64,000 bases of DNA from the NCBI GenBank assembly GCA_031002005.1, contig JARYHS010009186.1, positions 181,934,437-181,998,436 on the forward strand. The letters are read 5' to 3'. The notes beneath the pieces were generated by a model that made no database searches, was not told where the DNA came from, and worked only from the letters and a program-made list of their open reading frames with translations. Below, one piece after another: positions 36,401 through 46,864 of this stretch (positions within the stretch are counted from its first letter, which is position 1; each line of letters starts with the position of its first letter). The stretch comes from Vandiemenella viatica. Taxonomy: Eukaryota; Arthropoda; Insecta; Orthoptera; Morabidae. Position numbers and translations under genes: made by a program.

Positions 36401-39400
36401 CTGGTAAAAAGTGAGCTAAGGTGTGTTCTTAGAATCTTAGAGCATGCTGGCTCACCATAAACGACATAATGCCGATTCATGTTAGAGAAGGTCAAGGCAT
36501 AATGGGAACAAGTGTTTAGTGACTAGATATTCTTGCATGTAATACTGTACATAAGGGCAGGGCCGGATTAAGACAGCGCGGGGCCCGTAGCAAATGTGAA
36601 GAAGAGGCCCTTGTTTTTTGCCGTCCGGGGAAAATTGTAGAGCTAAAAATAAAAAGGTCGCCTGTCTAGCCTAGGTGCCTAGGAGGCGCGAGGCCCCCCA
36701 GAAGGCGCGAGGCCTGTAGCATTTGCTACCTCCTGCTACGTGGTTAATCCGGTACTGCATAAGGGGTATGTAGAAATGAAGAGGTTAGCACAGGATAGGA
36801 AGGGATGGAGGATTGCATCAAACCAGTCGAAAGACTAACGACAGCAAAAAAAAACAAAAACTGTACATAGGAATAAAAATTTTATCGTATATTTTAGAGA
36901 GTACCGGAACATATACCAGTATAAAGAATAAATACACACATGGGCGAAAAATGTTATGTTGGAAATTTTTTTGACTACATTCAGGAACGGGATTGGTGGA
37001 TTGTCTATCGGGAGCAAAGATGGAAAGAATATGTATTATTTATCCAAATGTCATGAATCGCCAACACCGTTGCTGTCTGGTTATAATCATTTGGTACAGG
37101 AAAACCTGTTGACGATTCTTACTGCAAGTCATCGATGATGCTGCCGCTGTGACCAATCATCCGTGGGTTGTCCAGTTTGAGTGAGACGTCCACTCCGTGG
37201 GCTTTTCCCTTGCACACGATAGGTGGCAGGTCATCCATAGGATCGGCAGTGGCTAAACCGATGCTCGGAATACCTAAAGAGAAAAAAGGATGCCACGGGA
37301 TGAATTTTACTAAGCAAATCAGTAAGAGACCATTAGACAACTTACTGGTGGAAGTGACTTATACTTACCACTGGCGAGTAGAGGTATGAGCTCTTGTAAT
37401 GCGTTCCGCCTGCAGGCTTTAACATTCGGCAGATCCTCTGGACACGTCTTCACGCCCACGGGGCCATCTGAAGCAGGTGATCATGTTAGTCGACAACCGC
37501 TGCAGAGTATGTTATTATTCATGGAAATAAAGAATCATACTGAGATACGAGCAGAACAGTATTTACTAACGCGTGTATATTGTTTAATATTTCTCTTTAG
37601 ATTTGATTTTTAAATTTTGTCTTATTTTGTTTAGGTTTTTAATGATTTAAAGATAATGAAAAGCCAAAATTAACCTTCTACCTTCCACAGAAATTTTATT
37701 GCTTAAGGATCACGTTTTTGCCATTTTGTGGTAAAAATCCAAAAGATTTGTTGTATTTTCCAAATGAAGGCATACGAAGGCAATGTTTCGGAGGTAAGAA
37801 TACAATAAAATGATTCATCTAAGTTTAACGTGGGATTGAAATATGGAGAAACTATGGGTTAGTGCATACACATAATGTAAGTTTTAATTTTGCGGTATCA
37901 ATATCAAAATTTTGCAAACAAACACCAAAACTTAGCGCACAGCTTGTATATTAAATTTTTGAATTCTGGATTTAATTCATTTTTTTGCAAAATAATTTTG
38001 CAATCAGAATTTTATGAAAAGTGCTTAATATACGACTTTGTGGTATGGTAGTACGGTGTGTATTAAACTTACGTTTTGGAGACAAATTTTGACACAGATA
38101 AGACACCGTTTGAAGTAAATTTCTTAAACTAGTCTATGTTGAAAAATAAACGAGTAATCAATAACTACTACAGTACACGAAAAACTCTCGATCTTAACAG
38201 TAATGATCATTCCAACAGTAAGTGATGATGACCAAGTGATGCAGACAAGTTCAGAAACATACTTTTTATGCAGAAAGTGATTGTCCGAATATTTCTGTGA
38301 AATCCTGCGCTACATAATTTGTCGCTAATCTTCGTCGTTTATGGGACAATCCAAGAACTTTTAGTACAGCGTGTCAATAATATGTCCGCTCCGTTAGTTC
38401 TAGTCCTGTTGATGGAAGAAATTTTAATCATTAGGACTTGGTAGGCAGGGTAGGAGAGGTAGTGGTGTACAATTCCTAATCACCAAAATGTGCACCATAG
38501 TCTTGGATTAAATCCCAAACCTCTCCGCAATGCTTATGGAGTGGGGGCATACTGTATTGATTCTCCCTGCCGATGGGGACATTAAGCATGGCGGGCCCAT
38601 TGATGTATTTCGGAAGAGTATTCCTGAATAGACCGAGACAAGGCTTCGATCTCTCCCTTCGTTACTCTCTCGTCCATTCTACAGCGAACACACACACATT
38701 AACACGGTCAACGACACTTACGGACACTTCCACACAGGGAAAGACAACGGTAAATCACCGCAGTTCATTAGAGCTGTAAAAGTAACGATGTATTCGTTAC
38801 TGAGTGACGGGTTCGTCACCTGACTCAAAGTACCGAATCGTTACTCACAAATTCATTTCGTTACTCCCATGTTTCGTTACTTGCATTTGTCGTATAGATA
38901 CGAACACTTTACAGCTCTCGCAACTAGCTAATTTTGACAACCTAAGGACTAATTTTGTAGTTTTTTATTTTGTTGAGCATAAAAATTTACAATGCATAAT
39001 TTGTAAACAGAAAATTTGTGTGGATAATTTGAGATAGTTACTGGTTTTTCATAGATCGTTCATTAGTAAGGTTTATTGACTTCAAACATTTATGAAATGT
39101 GTTTATTTTAAGATTTGATACCTTCTATTTTATTTCATAGTTTAATTTACAATACAAAAGAGTTGTCTAATAGTTTGTGATATGAATCTCTGTATTTGTT
39201 ATGTTCTAATAATATTTAATTAAATTGCAATGCAGCGCCTTTCCTGTATCCACCTACATTTGCCCTTTACAAATTTTAACTTTAAATTCTTTCAACGTTT
39301 TTGGAAAATTATTAATAATTTCTCTTGGTAGCTTATTCCAATCCCTGACATCCTTACCTAAACAAAAGAATCTTCCTACACCCTTGTGCCTGAAATCGAG

Positions 39401-42400
39401 TGCCAACTTGAGGTCATGTTCATCGTTTCCCTTGCAAACATTTCTTTTAATTCTTACACCAATATCTTTCCATGCCTCATCATCAATATACGCCTTGTAC
39501 ACCCCCATGACCATCTTCACCCTCATCTTGTCCCATTCCAGCTTTTTTTTTATCATATCTGTTACTGATTGCATTCTGCGATAATTTCAAAAAAAAAATA
39601 AATAAATCTTACAGCCTTTTTGCAGTTCCAGAATTCCATAAAGAAACAAGAAGGTACAATAACTTTATTCCTTTTGTCTGGGATTAGTTATTGTATTATT
39701 ACCGAAGGATCCATGTGATCAATTCGGTACTGGTCTTGATGTTGAATGTTTGTTGTAACCACGACACAACATCAATTACGAATCTAATCGCCTGTTTGTC
39801 ATGTACCTTTATTAATGTTTTTAAAATGAAATAAAGCTGGAGTCAGTAGCACTCTGCCTGCAGGACTGATTTGATGGTATGTCCACATTTATTTGAACAA
39901 ATCAATCACAAAAGGATGGAGAATATACAAAAATAAATGATAACAGTAAAGGAAGACAGTGGTGAAACCTCCTATTTAAAACGAAATACTTTGATGAGAT
40001 TATAATATTTGTTAAATATGTGTCCCATTATCATTTCAGGCTTGTATGCATGGCTCTGAGTAGGCTACTTTAAAAAATAACCGCCATTAGTTATTGTCAC
40101 TAGATATGCCACAGTCAGGTGAAAGGTCAGGTCTTTATGTGTGTGTGCAAACAGGTGTTTGTTTTTAAATTAGATTATTCTTTCGAATATAAAATTCATT
40201 ACAGCAAATGAAGTGTACATTTAGAGGTTTGCTAATTACTTTACTTTAAGTTTCATCCATACATACAACTTACCTAAACTTATTTTACTAAATAAACAAT
40301 TTACTTAAACTTTACCAAGTACGAACGCAGTCGTCCCGTATGCGATGCTTCATGCTAGTGTTAGATTGTACCGAAAGTAACGAGTAACGAAACGATACGA
40401 TAGTAACGAAGTTAACCCGTACGCCGCGCGACTCGATACAATGCTTCATGCTATTGTTCGATTGTACCGAAAGTAACGAGTAACGATTCGAAAGTAACGG
40501 GTATTGATTGGTTTAGTAACGAATATATACCGGTACAAAATTTCTCGTTACTTTTACAGCTATAAACTTCATATTCCCAGACGCTACCATGGAAGGGTAA
40601 ACCTCCGTGTCCCAGGCTTGGACACGGAGAAGGCGTTCATCGAAGTAGAAGAAGCAATAAATGGTTGTCTTTCGTAATAACTGTATCCGAACTATTTTCA
40701 TAACAGCATTTAATGTTAACTAGCGGAGTTCCCGACGTTGCACGGTATAGTTGGCGTAGATTTAACGGTACCATATTTTTATTCCCGCAAAACATTTGTA
40801 GAAAGTTTCATAAAACACGCACCAACTTTTTCGGAATTAAAGCAAACTTACATTCACCCGCCCCCTACCAAGAAACTGGTGGGCTGATGTTTATTTGCAC
40901 GTATACTATTTTCATTCGTCCGAAAAGATTCATGTATATCAAGTATCGATAATTTGGTTAAGAAATTTCATTAATACATTACTGAACAACCCTAGATTAT
41001 GTTAAAAACTCACATTTGAACCATTGTGAAGTGAATGGATATACTTGTGGCTCGAAACGCCAGATCCTTTAACTCTGCAAAAAATATCAAAAGTGAATCC
41101 GGAATAATATTATCGTAAACAGAAAACTAATGCTGAATGCCAGAGATATTGTCCAGAGATCTAGAAAATCTCTGTTGTTTTTACGGCTATCTATGTCGTT
41201 TAAAAATTGATATCCCGAATTAAAGGAAAGAATACTTCAAGCTATGGCTTTTAAAAATGGAATATATCGAATTAAAAGAAAGAATACTTAAAGTTTTGTT
41301 TAGTGTGCAAAATAGTTATTACTATAAGTTATCTTATTGCTTTAATTGAAGGCTATGGTCAGAGACATTGTGTTGTGTGTTTATTGCAGAGTATGCGGCA
41401 TCTAGTGATTCCTCCTCTGGAATTTCTCACCATACGTTCAGAATTTCATTTAATGCTCCTACATTATTTAACGTTGAATCATAAGACATGCCAGACAAGT
41501 GAATTAAGATTCTAAGCTTAAAAACGGTGAAAACTCCATCGAAATCTGCCCCGTAGTTTCCGAGTTTTTATACGACCAATATGTCCGGTTTTCGTTTTAT
41601 AGATATAGATTAGTATGATCTCTGATATGGGCTACCAATATTATTGAAAATAGTTTTTTTTGTTTATGCAGCAATATCACAAAAATAAATGATTAATAAT
41701 GAGTATGATTAACGTGTTAAACGAATTTTCTAAGATACTGGTCGTAAGTTTTAGCCATCTGTCTCATAAGGGTTCTGAATTTTGCGTGATTCTTTAATAT
41801 CAGGTTCGACTAAGCCGTTTTTGAGAATCTGTGAGGATACAATTGGGTCAAGAACTCAACGTGAAATCAGAAAAGGGGGCCTTTGCCGCACATTCTCATT
41901 GAGAAAACTTCGAAAAATCACGAGATTCCAGTCATAATTGAACTGATATAGCTTGGAGTTAATTTATTGGAAGGATTTCAGACTACAGCAAGGGGATGTT
42001 GATTAATTATTTACATTACTAGCTGCCCCGACAGACTTCTTTTTGTCAAAAGTTATTGTCCTATCGTAGTCCAATAGAAAAAATAAATAAATTAAACGTA
42101 TTACAGAGTAATTAATTTTTTTTTTTTTGATTTAATGTCTCAATAATAAACAACGATTAAGTTTTCTATTTCGTACTCTGCAAGACGTTAGTAATATCAG
42201 TAATGTGATGATATTTTTATCGTAATGCTTTATGGTACACGATATTTTTTGTTTGATTACCTGGCTCGTAAACAAATAAAGCTGACGGTTTTCCAACGCC
42301 GGAGCAGGCAACATACAACTGTCCATGAGAGAAGAATGGGTTTTCAAGATTAACGCTGCAAACACTCAACGACTGACCCTGTGATTTATTTATGGTCATA

Positions 42401-42761
42401 GCGAAAGCAAGCCGCACTGAAAATTGCAGTCGTTTAAATTCAAATATTACTTCAGTTGGTACCAATGAGGTGCGAGGTGTCAACACATCTTCTCCCTTAT
42501 ATTTTCCCCTTGGTATGGTTGCTTCGATCTCACTGTTAAGTAATTTTTTCACTGCTAGCCGTGTGACATTACAAAGACGCGGTTGGTTGATATTTCACAA
42601 CATTATGACCACCGATCCTACTTTTAACTGAAGATTATGAGGCAGCAAATCCTGGCAAATCCAGTGAGTTTAAAAATTCTGGTGGATAGTTGACGACATC
42701 ATCTTGGTTAGTTGTGCAATCAACGGATTTGTATGTCCTTAATTCGCCGGCAATTTCAATT

Positions 42762-42804
<43 letters not shown>

Positions 42805-45160
42805 TCCATGTTTCGTCCCACCAAAAAATTGACAGGAAATGTAATGCAGCCAGTCATTTTGTCATTACCAAAGCCATTGAGTTGTTTTGAGAACATTTCT
42901 TCAGATCGATCATTTTGCAATTCCAAAGATATTCATAAAGCGCCTTTGTTTTGATTTAATTGACTGGCACTAATATTATTTTCGTTGATGACCCTCAAAC
43001 GCTTTTAATCCTTAGAACTTTATTTTGGGCGGCGATAGACTAATATCCATAAAGTCTAATCAACTTGAAGGCATACCAGAGATAATCTTAACGCACTATT
43101 GTTTTGTTTTGATTGACTGGTTTGTATGGAAAAAGAAAAGTGTTGATTTTACTATTTTCCTCGCAATTTTTACGTTTTTTTCTCCATAAGAATCTTCCTT
43201 GTGGATTAACGAAAATATGAAAAAAATTAGCCGAATTTTTGGCTTAGCAACACATTTGGCGATTCATTTTTATTTATATAGATTTTAAAGTAAGAAAGTA
43301 TTATTACTCGCAGCAAATTAAATTTTCGTGAATTCTACCTGAACATAATTTTAAACAAACGGAACCCATCACCACAAGGCTTACCAGATCTTTGCATTCT
43401 TAAAATAATAGGATAAGTATGGCTCGATCGTCAGACGCTAATGTGGTATCTCTTCTCAACTGAAATACCATTAATCGATTTTTCTTTTTAGGTATTGCTA
43501 GTACTGCATCCTTCTAAACTGATGCATTTTATTTTCATAGTCAATAGACGGTATGGGTATAAATGTAAACACACTGAACAAATAAACACACAACTGGTTT
43601 TCGAGAGAAGCGAAAATTTAAAAGCAACCAATAAAATGTCACGCACGGAGGAAGTAAAGATAACACGTTTGTCAGTGATATTATTTTTCGCTAATCACAC
43701 GCAGGCATAGATTAATATCCATAGAGCCTAATCAACTTGAAAGAGTTACCAAAGATAATCCTAACGCGGCTTTGTTTTGTTTTGATTGAGGGAAAATAAA
43801 AGTGTTGTTTTTACTATTTTACTTCCAATTTTTACTTTTTCTCTCTCCATAAGAACCTTACTTGTGATTTAACGAAAATATAAAAAAATGAATTAGTCGA
43901 ATTGGTCGTGCCGTTCCCAAGTTTTTCGGTTAGCAACAAATTTTGCGATTCATTTTTATTATATAGATTACTACCTGTGCCCAAATGCTTTGCTTCTGCC
44001 ATCCCTTGAAACTGCCACTAATTCGGAATATTTTATGATTGTTGATGACTTTCAAGCACACTTCAATATTGATCAGATAGCTTGTGCTACCCGGCACGTG
44101 TAGCAGCAGATTTCTTTACTTTGTTTGTTCATAAACCGTAATATAAAATTCCTAATTGAATAGTAAAGTCAATCAGATATAATTTGTGTGATTCCGTATG
44201 TATAGAGCTAATCGTGATAAGCATTTCGACTTTGCGATTCTGTTACGGAACAACTAAATTAATCGAGATTTTTTTCCAGCGTGCTGATGTCACGTCCAAA
44301 CATAACTTAAGCTCTCTTTAACGTGACAGCTGTTTCTGTATACAGCTGCTTTGAAATCGTTGATTTTTACTTGATACTTGCTCTCACATACTCAAAACCT
44401 GCGGTTTTGTTTCTGTATTATGGTCGAAATAAGGTACTGATCGGGACAAAAAGTATCCTCTACCTTAACTGATGACTTAAGTTATCACAATGTGAAATTT
44501 TGCCTAAAAAAACCATTCCTTAATTTTTTGGATGAGGCGCACACACATAGACAAAATTTCACTTTTGTCGTCTGTATTATCGCGAACTATGTTACTGAGC
44601 TAGATAAAAATTTATCTATCCCTAGTGACATATGCTATCACTGTGTACACATTAATTTAAACCTATTTGTAAGCCATTTAAATTAATAAAAAATAGTCTT
44701 TGCGTGTGCGTGGATATACTGTACTAATAAAAATTCGAAAATGTATTGTAAAATCTGGAATTTTGTATCTTATCGGGATAAGAAGTATCCTATGTACTGA
44801 CTGATGACTTATCTATCAGTATGTGCAATTTCGTTAATTTCTGTACTATAGTTTTTGCTGGATAAAGGGGTATAAAGACAGACAAAAATTCCAAAATTTA
44901 CGGTTTTGGCACTTATATCATAAGTAGTACACATTGCAATTACACTTTTTGATACAAATTTCATGCACAGGCGTAAATTTTATATGATGTTAATGTATAA
45001 CATAGATTTATACAAATATATTTAAAACGGTAACGATTAGTTAGCCCATTAGTTTTCGTTATAGAGCGATCGAAACAAGACAAACGTTGGTCGACTTACC
45101 GATCAGGGCCTGTGTTATCCCAACGGTAAGAACAAGTGCTACCGCGACTACGAACTTCAT
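33197..45160 (-). CDS. takeout / JHBP-family secreted carrier protein
   Basis: A secreted haemolymph-type carrier that folds around a hydrophobic tunnel; the ligand is not predictable. Six exons join in frame to 277 codons: 45100-45160, 37369-37467, 37123-37273, 35985-36121, 35309-35461, 33197-33429, all with GT-AG borders. Residues 1-18 are a signal peptide (MKFVVAVALVLTVGITQA). The paired N-terminal cysteines are C29 and C39; GIPSIGLATADPMDDLPPI begins at 54. GVPLKGNGNFK (the family GNGN motif) is near 141-145, EIQPALEEW at 228-236, VPYDTLFP at 252-259. The family usually runs about 240-260 residues; here an 18-residue Tyr-rich tail follows LFP. Exon 6 could instead start 15 bp upstream (33444), in frame. 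No stops or frameshifts. Introns carry many TEs. A TATA box precedes the start. Confidence 0.94.
33557..34138 (+). mobile_element. Tc1-like internal deletion derivative, in intron 5
   Basis: A 582-bp element with TIRs CACTGATCAGCCAAAACATT and, at the right end inverted, CACTGAGCAGCCAAAACATT. Both sides are flanked by TA. Inside, the plus strand keeps a transposase N-terminal HTH, SEMARLVGCSRATVVSVYAE, then PRLLT and a stop, then broken C-terminal traces. The catalytic centre is deleted. It can only have been mobilised by a full-length relative. Confidence 0.88.
35309..35461 (-). CDS. takeout-like exon 5
   Basis: 153 nt, acceptor GCTTTTCAG, donor GTGAGTTA. Encodes VDSGAEITYQGHPVTGDGGQ, then STTVKLLYGKPFYEFTGLFG. 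Confidence 0.93.
35985..36121 (-). CDS. takeout-like exon 4 (GNGN motif)
   Basis: 137 nt, acceptor TTTCTGCAG, donor GTGAGTCC. Encodes VDVANHRIHVVTHAP, then LEGSYMLDALIMGVPLKGNG, then NFKSIA. Confidence 0.94.
36558..36757. mobile_element. 200-bp hAT-type MITE in intron 3
   Basis: The ends read CAGGGCCGGATTAAGA and, inverted, CAGTACCGGATTAACC. The flanking 8-bp duplication CATAAGGG (36550-36557 and 36758-36765) is perfect. Short TIRs beginning CAG and an 8-bp TSD are hAT hallmarks. The interior is GC-rich with GCGCGAGGCC repeats and no coding capacity. Confidence 0.92.
37123..37273 (-). CDS. takeout-like exon 3
   Basis: 151 nt, acceptor TCTTTAG, donor GTAAGAAT. Encodes GIPSIGLATADPMDDLPPI, then LKLDNPRMIGHSGSIIDDL. 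It is separated from exon 2 by only 95 bp. Confidence 0.94.
37369..37467 (-). CDS. takeout-like exon 2 (Cys pair)
   Basis: 99 nt, acceptor CTGCTTCAG, donor GTAAGTAT. Encodes GVKTCPEDLPNVKACRRNAL with the two conserved cysteines, then QELIPLLAS. Confidence 0.94.
38769..40564. mobile_element. 1.8-kb hAT-like element rich in GTAACG words, in intron 1
   Basis: The ends match as inverted repeats: TAGAGCTGTAAAAGTAACGA and TATAGCTGTAAAAGTAACGA. Flanking 8-mers CAGTTCAT and AACTTCAT agree at 6 of 8 positions, consistent with a diverged hAT TSD. The subterminal regions are full of GTAACG / CGTTAC words, and near 40.35-40.49 kb a stretch around ACCGAAAGTAACGAGTAACG is duplicated. No transposase frame is recognisable. 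A LINE 3' fragment has inserted inside. Confidence 0.75.
39225..39590 (-). mobile_element. LINE 3' fragment inside the hAT-like element
   Basis: The minus-strand frame 39254-39574 stays open for 106 codons: KLEWDKMRVKMVMGVYKAYI, then RHKGVGRFFCLGKDVRDWNK, then LPREIINNFP and KICKGQM at the stop. It is the best preserved copy of the WNKLP RT C-terminus in the window, with an A-rich tail on the minus strand. It is 5'-truncated. Confidence 0.75.
40720..41609 (-). mobile_element. non-autonomous Helitron, in intron 1
   Basis: On the minus strand the 5' end is TCTATATCTATAAAACG preceded by A, and the 3' end is CGGGAACTCCGCTAG followed by T. A 5'-TC, a 3'-CTAG and insertion between A and T are Helitron rules. 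The interior is 890 bp with no coding frame. Confidence 0.65.
42217..42960 (-). pseudogene. Helitron helicase C-terminal domain, decayed
   Basis: A PIF1-like helicase end of a rolling-circle transposon. The open 111-codon part (42552-42217) has FEFKRLQFSVRLAFAMTINK, then SQGQSLSVCSVNLENPFFSH and GQLYVACSGVGKPSALFVYE. Upstream in other frames are NYPPEFLNSLDLPGF, KVGSVVIML, and further back QNDRSEEMFSKQLNGFG. The final helicase motif is CSRVGKP in active relatives; here it reads CSGVGKP, so the arginine is lost. One stop and at least one frameshift precede the open part, and a T run splits it. Confidence 0.88.
42765..42801 (+). repeat. T37 homopolymer
   Basis: An uninterrupted run of 37 T inside the decayed Helitron helicase region. 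It could be a slipped run or the poly(A) of an insertion on the minus strand; no insertion body is seen next to it. Confidence 0.9.
43695..43967 (-). mobile_element. second Helitron 5'-end fragment
   Basis: The 5' terminus TCTATATAATAAAAATGAAT on the minus strand is preceded by A. Its first 270 bp align with 43030-43282 of the neighbouring Helitron (shared CTAATCAACTTGAA, TTGTTTTGTTTTGATTGA, CTCCATAAGAA). No matching 3' end is found nearby, so it is a 3'-truncated or rearranged copy. Confidence 0.65.
44083..45006 (-). mobile_element. probable Helitron, third in intron 1
   Basis: The 5' end on the minus strand is AATCTATGTTATAC (TC preceded by A). Near the other end, GCTACACGTGCCGGGTAGC can form a hairpin and is followed by ACAAGCTA then T, like a CTAG terminus that lost its G. 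An internal segment is duplicated: AAGTATCCTCTACC at 44451 onward resembles AAGTATCCTATG at 44775 onward. The element ends about 94 bp from the exon 1 donor. Confidence 0.5.
45100..45160 (-). CDS. takeout-like exon 1 (signal peptide)
   Basis: ATG at 45160, 61 nt, encoding the hydrophobic leader MKFVVAVALVLTVGITQALI. Donor GTAAGTCG follows; phase 1. The start is chosen because the leader is complete and about 14 nt lie between a CCAGTC initiator-like site and the ATG. Confidence 0.92.
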
Positions 45161-45200
45161 GGCTACTTGTGACTGGACGACACATGTAGAGCGGAGGGAC

Positions 45201-45208
45201 CTTATATA
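45201..45208 (-). promoter_or_regulatory. TATA box of takeout-like gene
   Basis: TATATAAG on the minus strand. An initiator-like CCAGTC (A at 45174) lies 34 bp downstream and the ATG a further 14 bp on. The spacing is near normal for an insect TATA promoter. Confidence 0.7.
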
Positions 45209-45249
45209 CCGGATAGAAGGCGGTGCCAGTTAAAGGAGTGAGAGAACCC

Positions 45250-45636
45250 CTATCACCTCCAAGAGTCCTCCCGTCTGCATTGGTACGAGATTTGCATAAC
45301 CACTAGTACGTGAAACTCGTTACGAATGAAACTCGTATTTTTGCGTTATTTTGTAGCATCGGGAAAAAGTTAAATGTGCGATACAAAACACCGAGGGTGA
45401 GATAATATTTTTATTGATTAGTTACTATTGGTACCTCTTGTTGCATTAATAATTAGGAATAATTCTTTCAAAATATTTTTATTACCTTTGAAATTATGCT
45501 CTATCTGTTAATCAGCCTTTTTGTGTTGGAAACTACAGTCTAAGTGTTTGTAATTATGTTTCTATTTCAATAGATTTTTACAACACATTGATTTTTTTTT
45601 TTTTTTTGTAATGGTTGTATGCCTCGTCGACGTCGA
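45250..45636. other. upstream flank of takeout-like gene
   Basis: AT-rich upstream DNA. No further core promoter element or binding site that I can support. Confidence 0.35.
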
Positions 45637-45836
45637 GGTCAATATAGGCGTGATAGGACTACAGCAAGGAACGGGAAGGAATTATGCCACATTCTTCTGA
45701 AGAAACCATCCCGGCATTAGCTTGAAATGATTTGGAGAAACCATGGAAAATCCAAATCTGGATTACAGAACGGGGACTCGAACCCGCTTCCTCTCGAATG
45801 TGAGGCCAGAGCGTTACCCCTCACACACCAAGCACG
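45637..45836 (-). mobile_element. SINE family 1, reverse orientation
   Basis: Minus-strand head GGTAACGCTCTGGCCTCACA, B box GGGTTCGAGTCC, body GGTTTCTCCAAATCATTTC, tail TGACCTCGACGTCGACGAGG, followed by an A run (T run at about 45593-45607 on the plus strand). Complete copy. Confidence 0.87.
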
Positions 45837-45958
45837 GTTTTGAGTAAATATTTTGTGTGGCTAAAAGTAAAAATAAATCGCATATGGACAGTCCTAGGGG
45901 CCATTATCACTTGGTTGAAGATGTGATTTTGTAACATTCGCAACTAATAACACATTTT

Positions 45959-46002
<44 letters not shown>
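45959..46002 (+). repeat. (GT)n microsatellite
   Basis: About 44 bp of GT repeats with one interruption near the start. Confidence 0.95.
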
Positions 46003-46004
<2 letters not shown>

Positions 46005-46369
46005 GCAGCATAATAGTCCTGCAGTCAACATGAACACCATGTTTACCAATCGTATGCTAGACAATCAGTGCCTTAGTCCACGGGGGGCAGAGAAGATCTC
46101 CGTATGTCCGTATTTTACTTTCACCTTGCTCTCGACCATTACCAATATTAAATTACTAAAATATGAAATTAATTTTGAGGTGAATCAACATTCGGGATAA
46201 TGTCAATAGAATGAGGTTTTAAAATAGAAAAAAATTGTCATCATAATTTCATACACCACGATGTTCCATCATTAATAGTTGGTACAAAAGTCAACAACAA
46301 ATATTACAAGAAGAATATATATAATTCACAATGTTAATTAATACCATTTTTACCGTTATTGTTTCCAGG

Positions 46370-46565
46370 GTTCAGTAGGTGTAGCGTTTCAGAGATCCTT
46401 TTCAACCAACCTAAGCTAAGGGGATAAGGAACGGACAGGAGTTCAGTCATGGGCTTTAAAAGAAACCATCCTTGTATTGGCCTGGAGTGATGATGGAAAA
46501 AACTTGGAAAACCGGGTGGCCGACCAGGGATTTGAACCCCCATCACCCCGAATGCTAAGTGGGAG
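46370..46565 (-). mobile_element. SINE family 1, diverged, reverse
   Basis: The minus strand reads TAGCATTCGGGGTGATGGGG, GGTTCAAATCC, CATCACTCCAGGCCAATAC and GATGGTTTC-type body words. The tail has diverged. Confidence 0.7.
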
Positions 46566-46864
46566 TGATTTCGATCAGAATATTACTCGGTGATATACTG
46601 AAAGTATATAAATATATAACAGATGAGGCACTCACACACAGGCAAAGATTCCAAAATTTCACCTACCACTTTCGGTCAAAAGTTGTAAACAAAGAGATCC
46701 AGAATTTCTGCAACCTTCGAGGTTTCGTTGGTCGTTTAATGTGTAAAAATGTAACAATCACAACGAAGCCATGCTGAGTATTGGATAAAGAAACGCTCGA
46801 GGTGTATTGTTATGAATTAAGATTTAATGTGAGAAAACATTAAGATAGGTTGGATACTTATCAA

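Larger units (their letters stand above)
42019..43282 (-). mobile_element. Helitron with helicase C-terminal remnant, in intron 1
   Basis: A 1264-bp minus-strand element. The 5' end TCTATATAAATAAAAATG is preceded by A. The 3' end is GACAAAAAGAAGTCTGTC, then GGGGCAGCTAG followed by T. The stem-loop-like stretch about 11 nt before CTAG and the A/T target fit Helitrons. Coding remnants of the Rep/helicase protein confirm the class. A 37-T run (42765-42801) interrupts the coding region. Confidence 0.88.
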
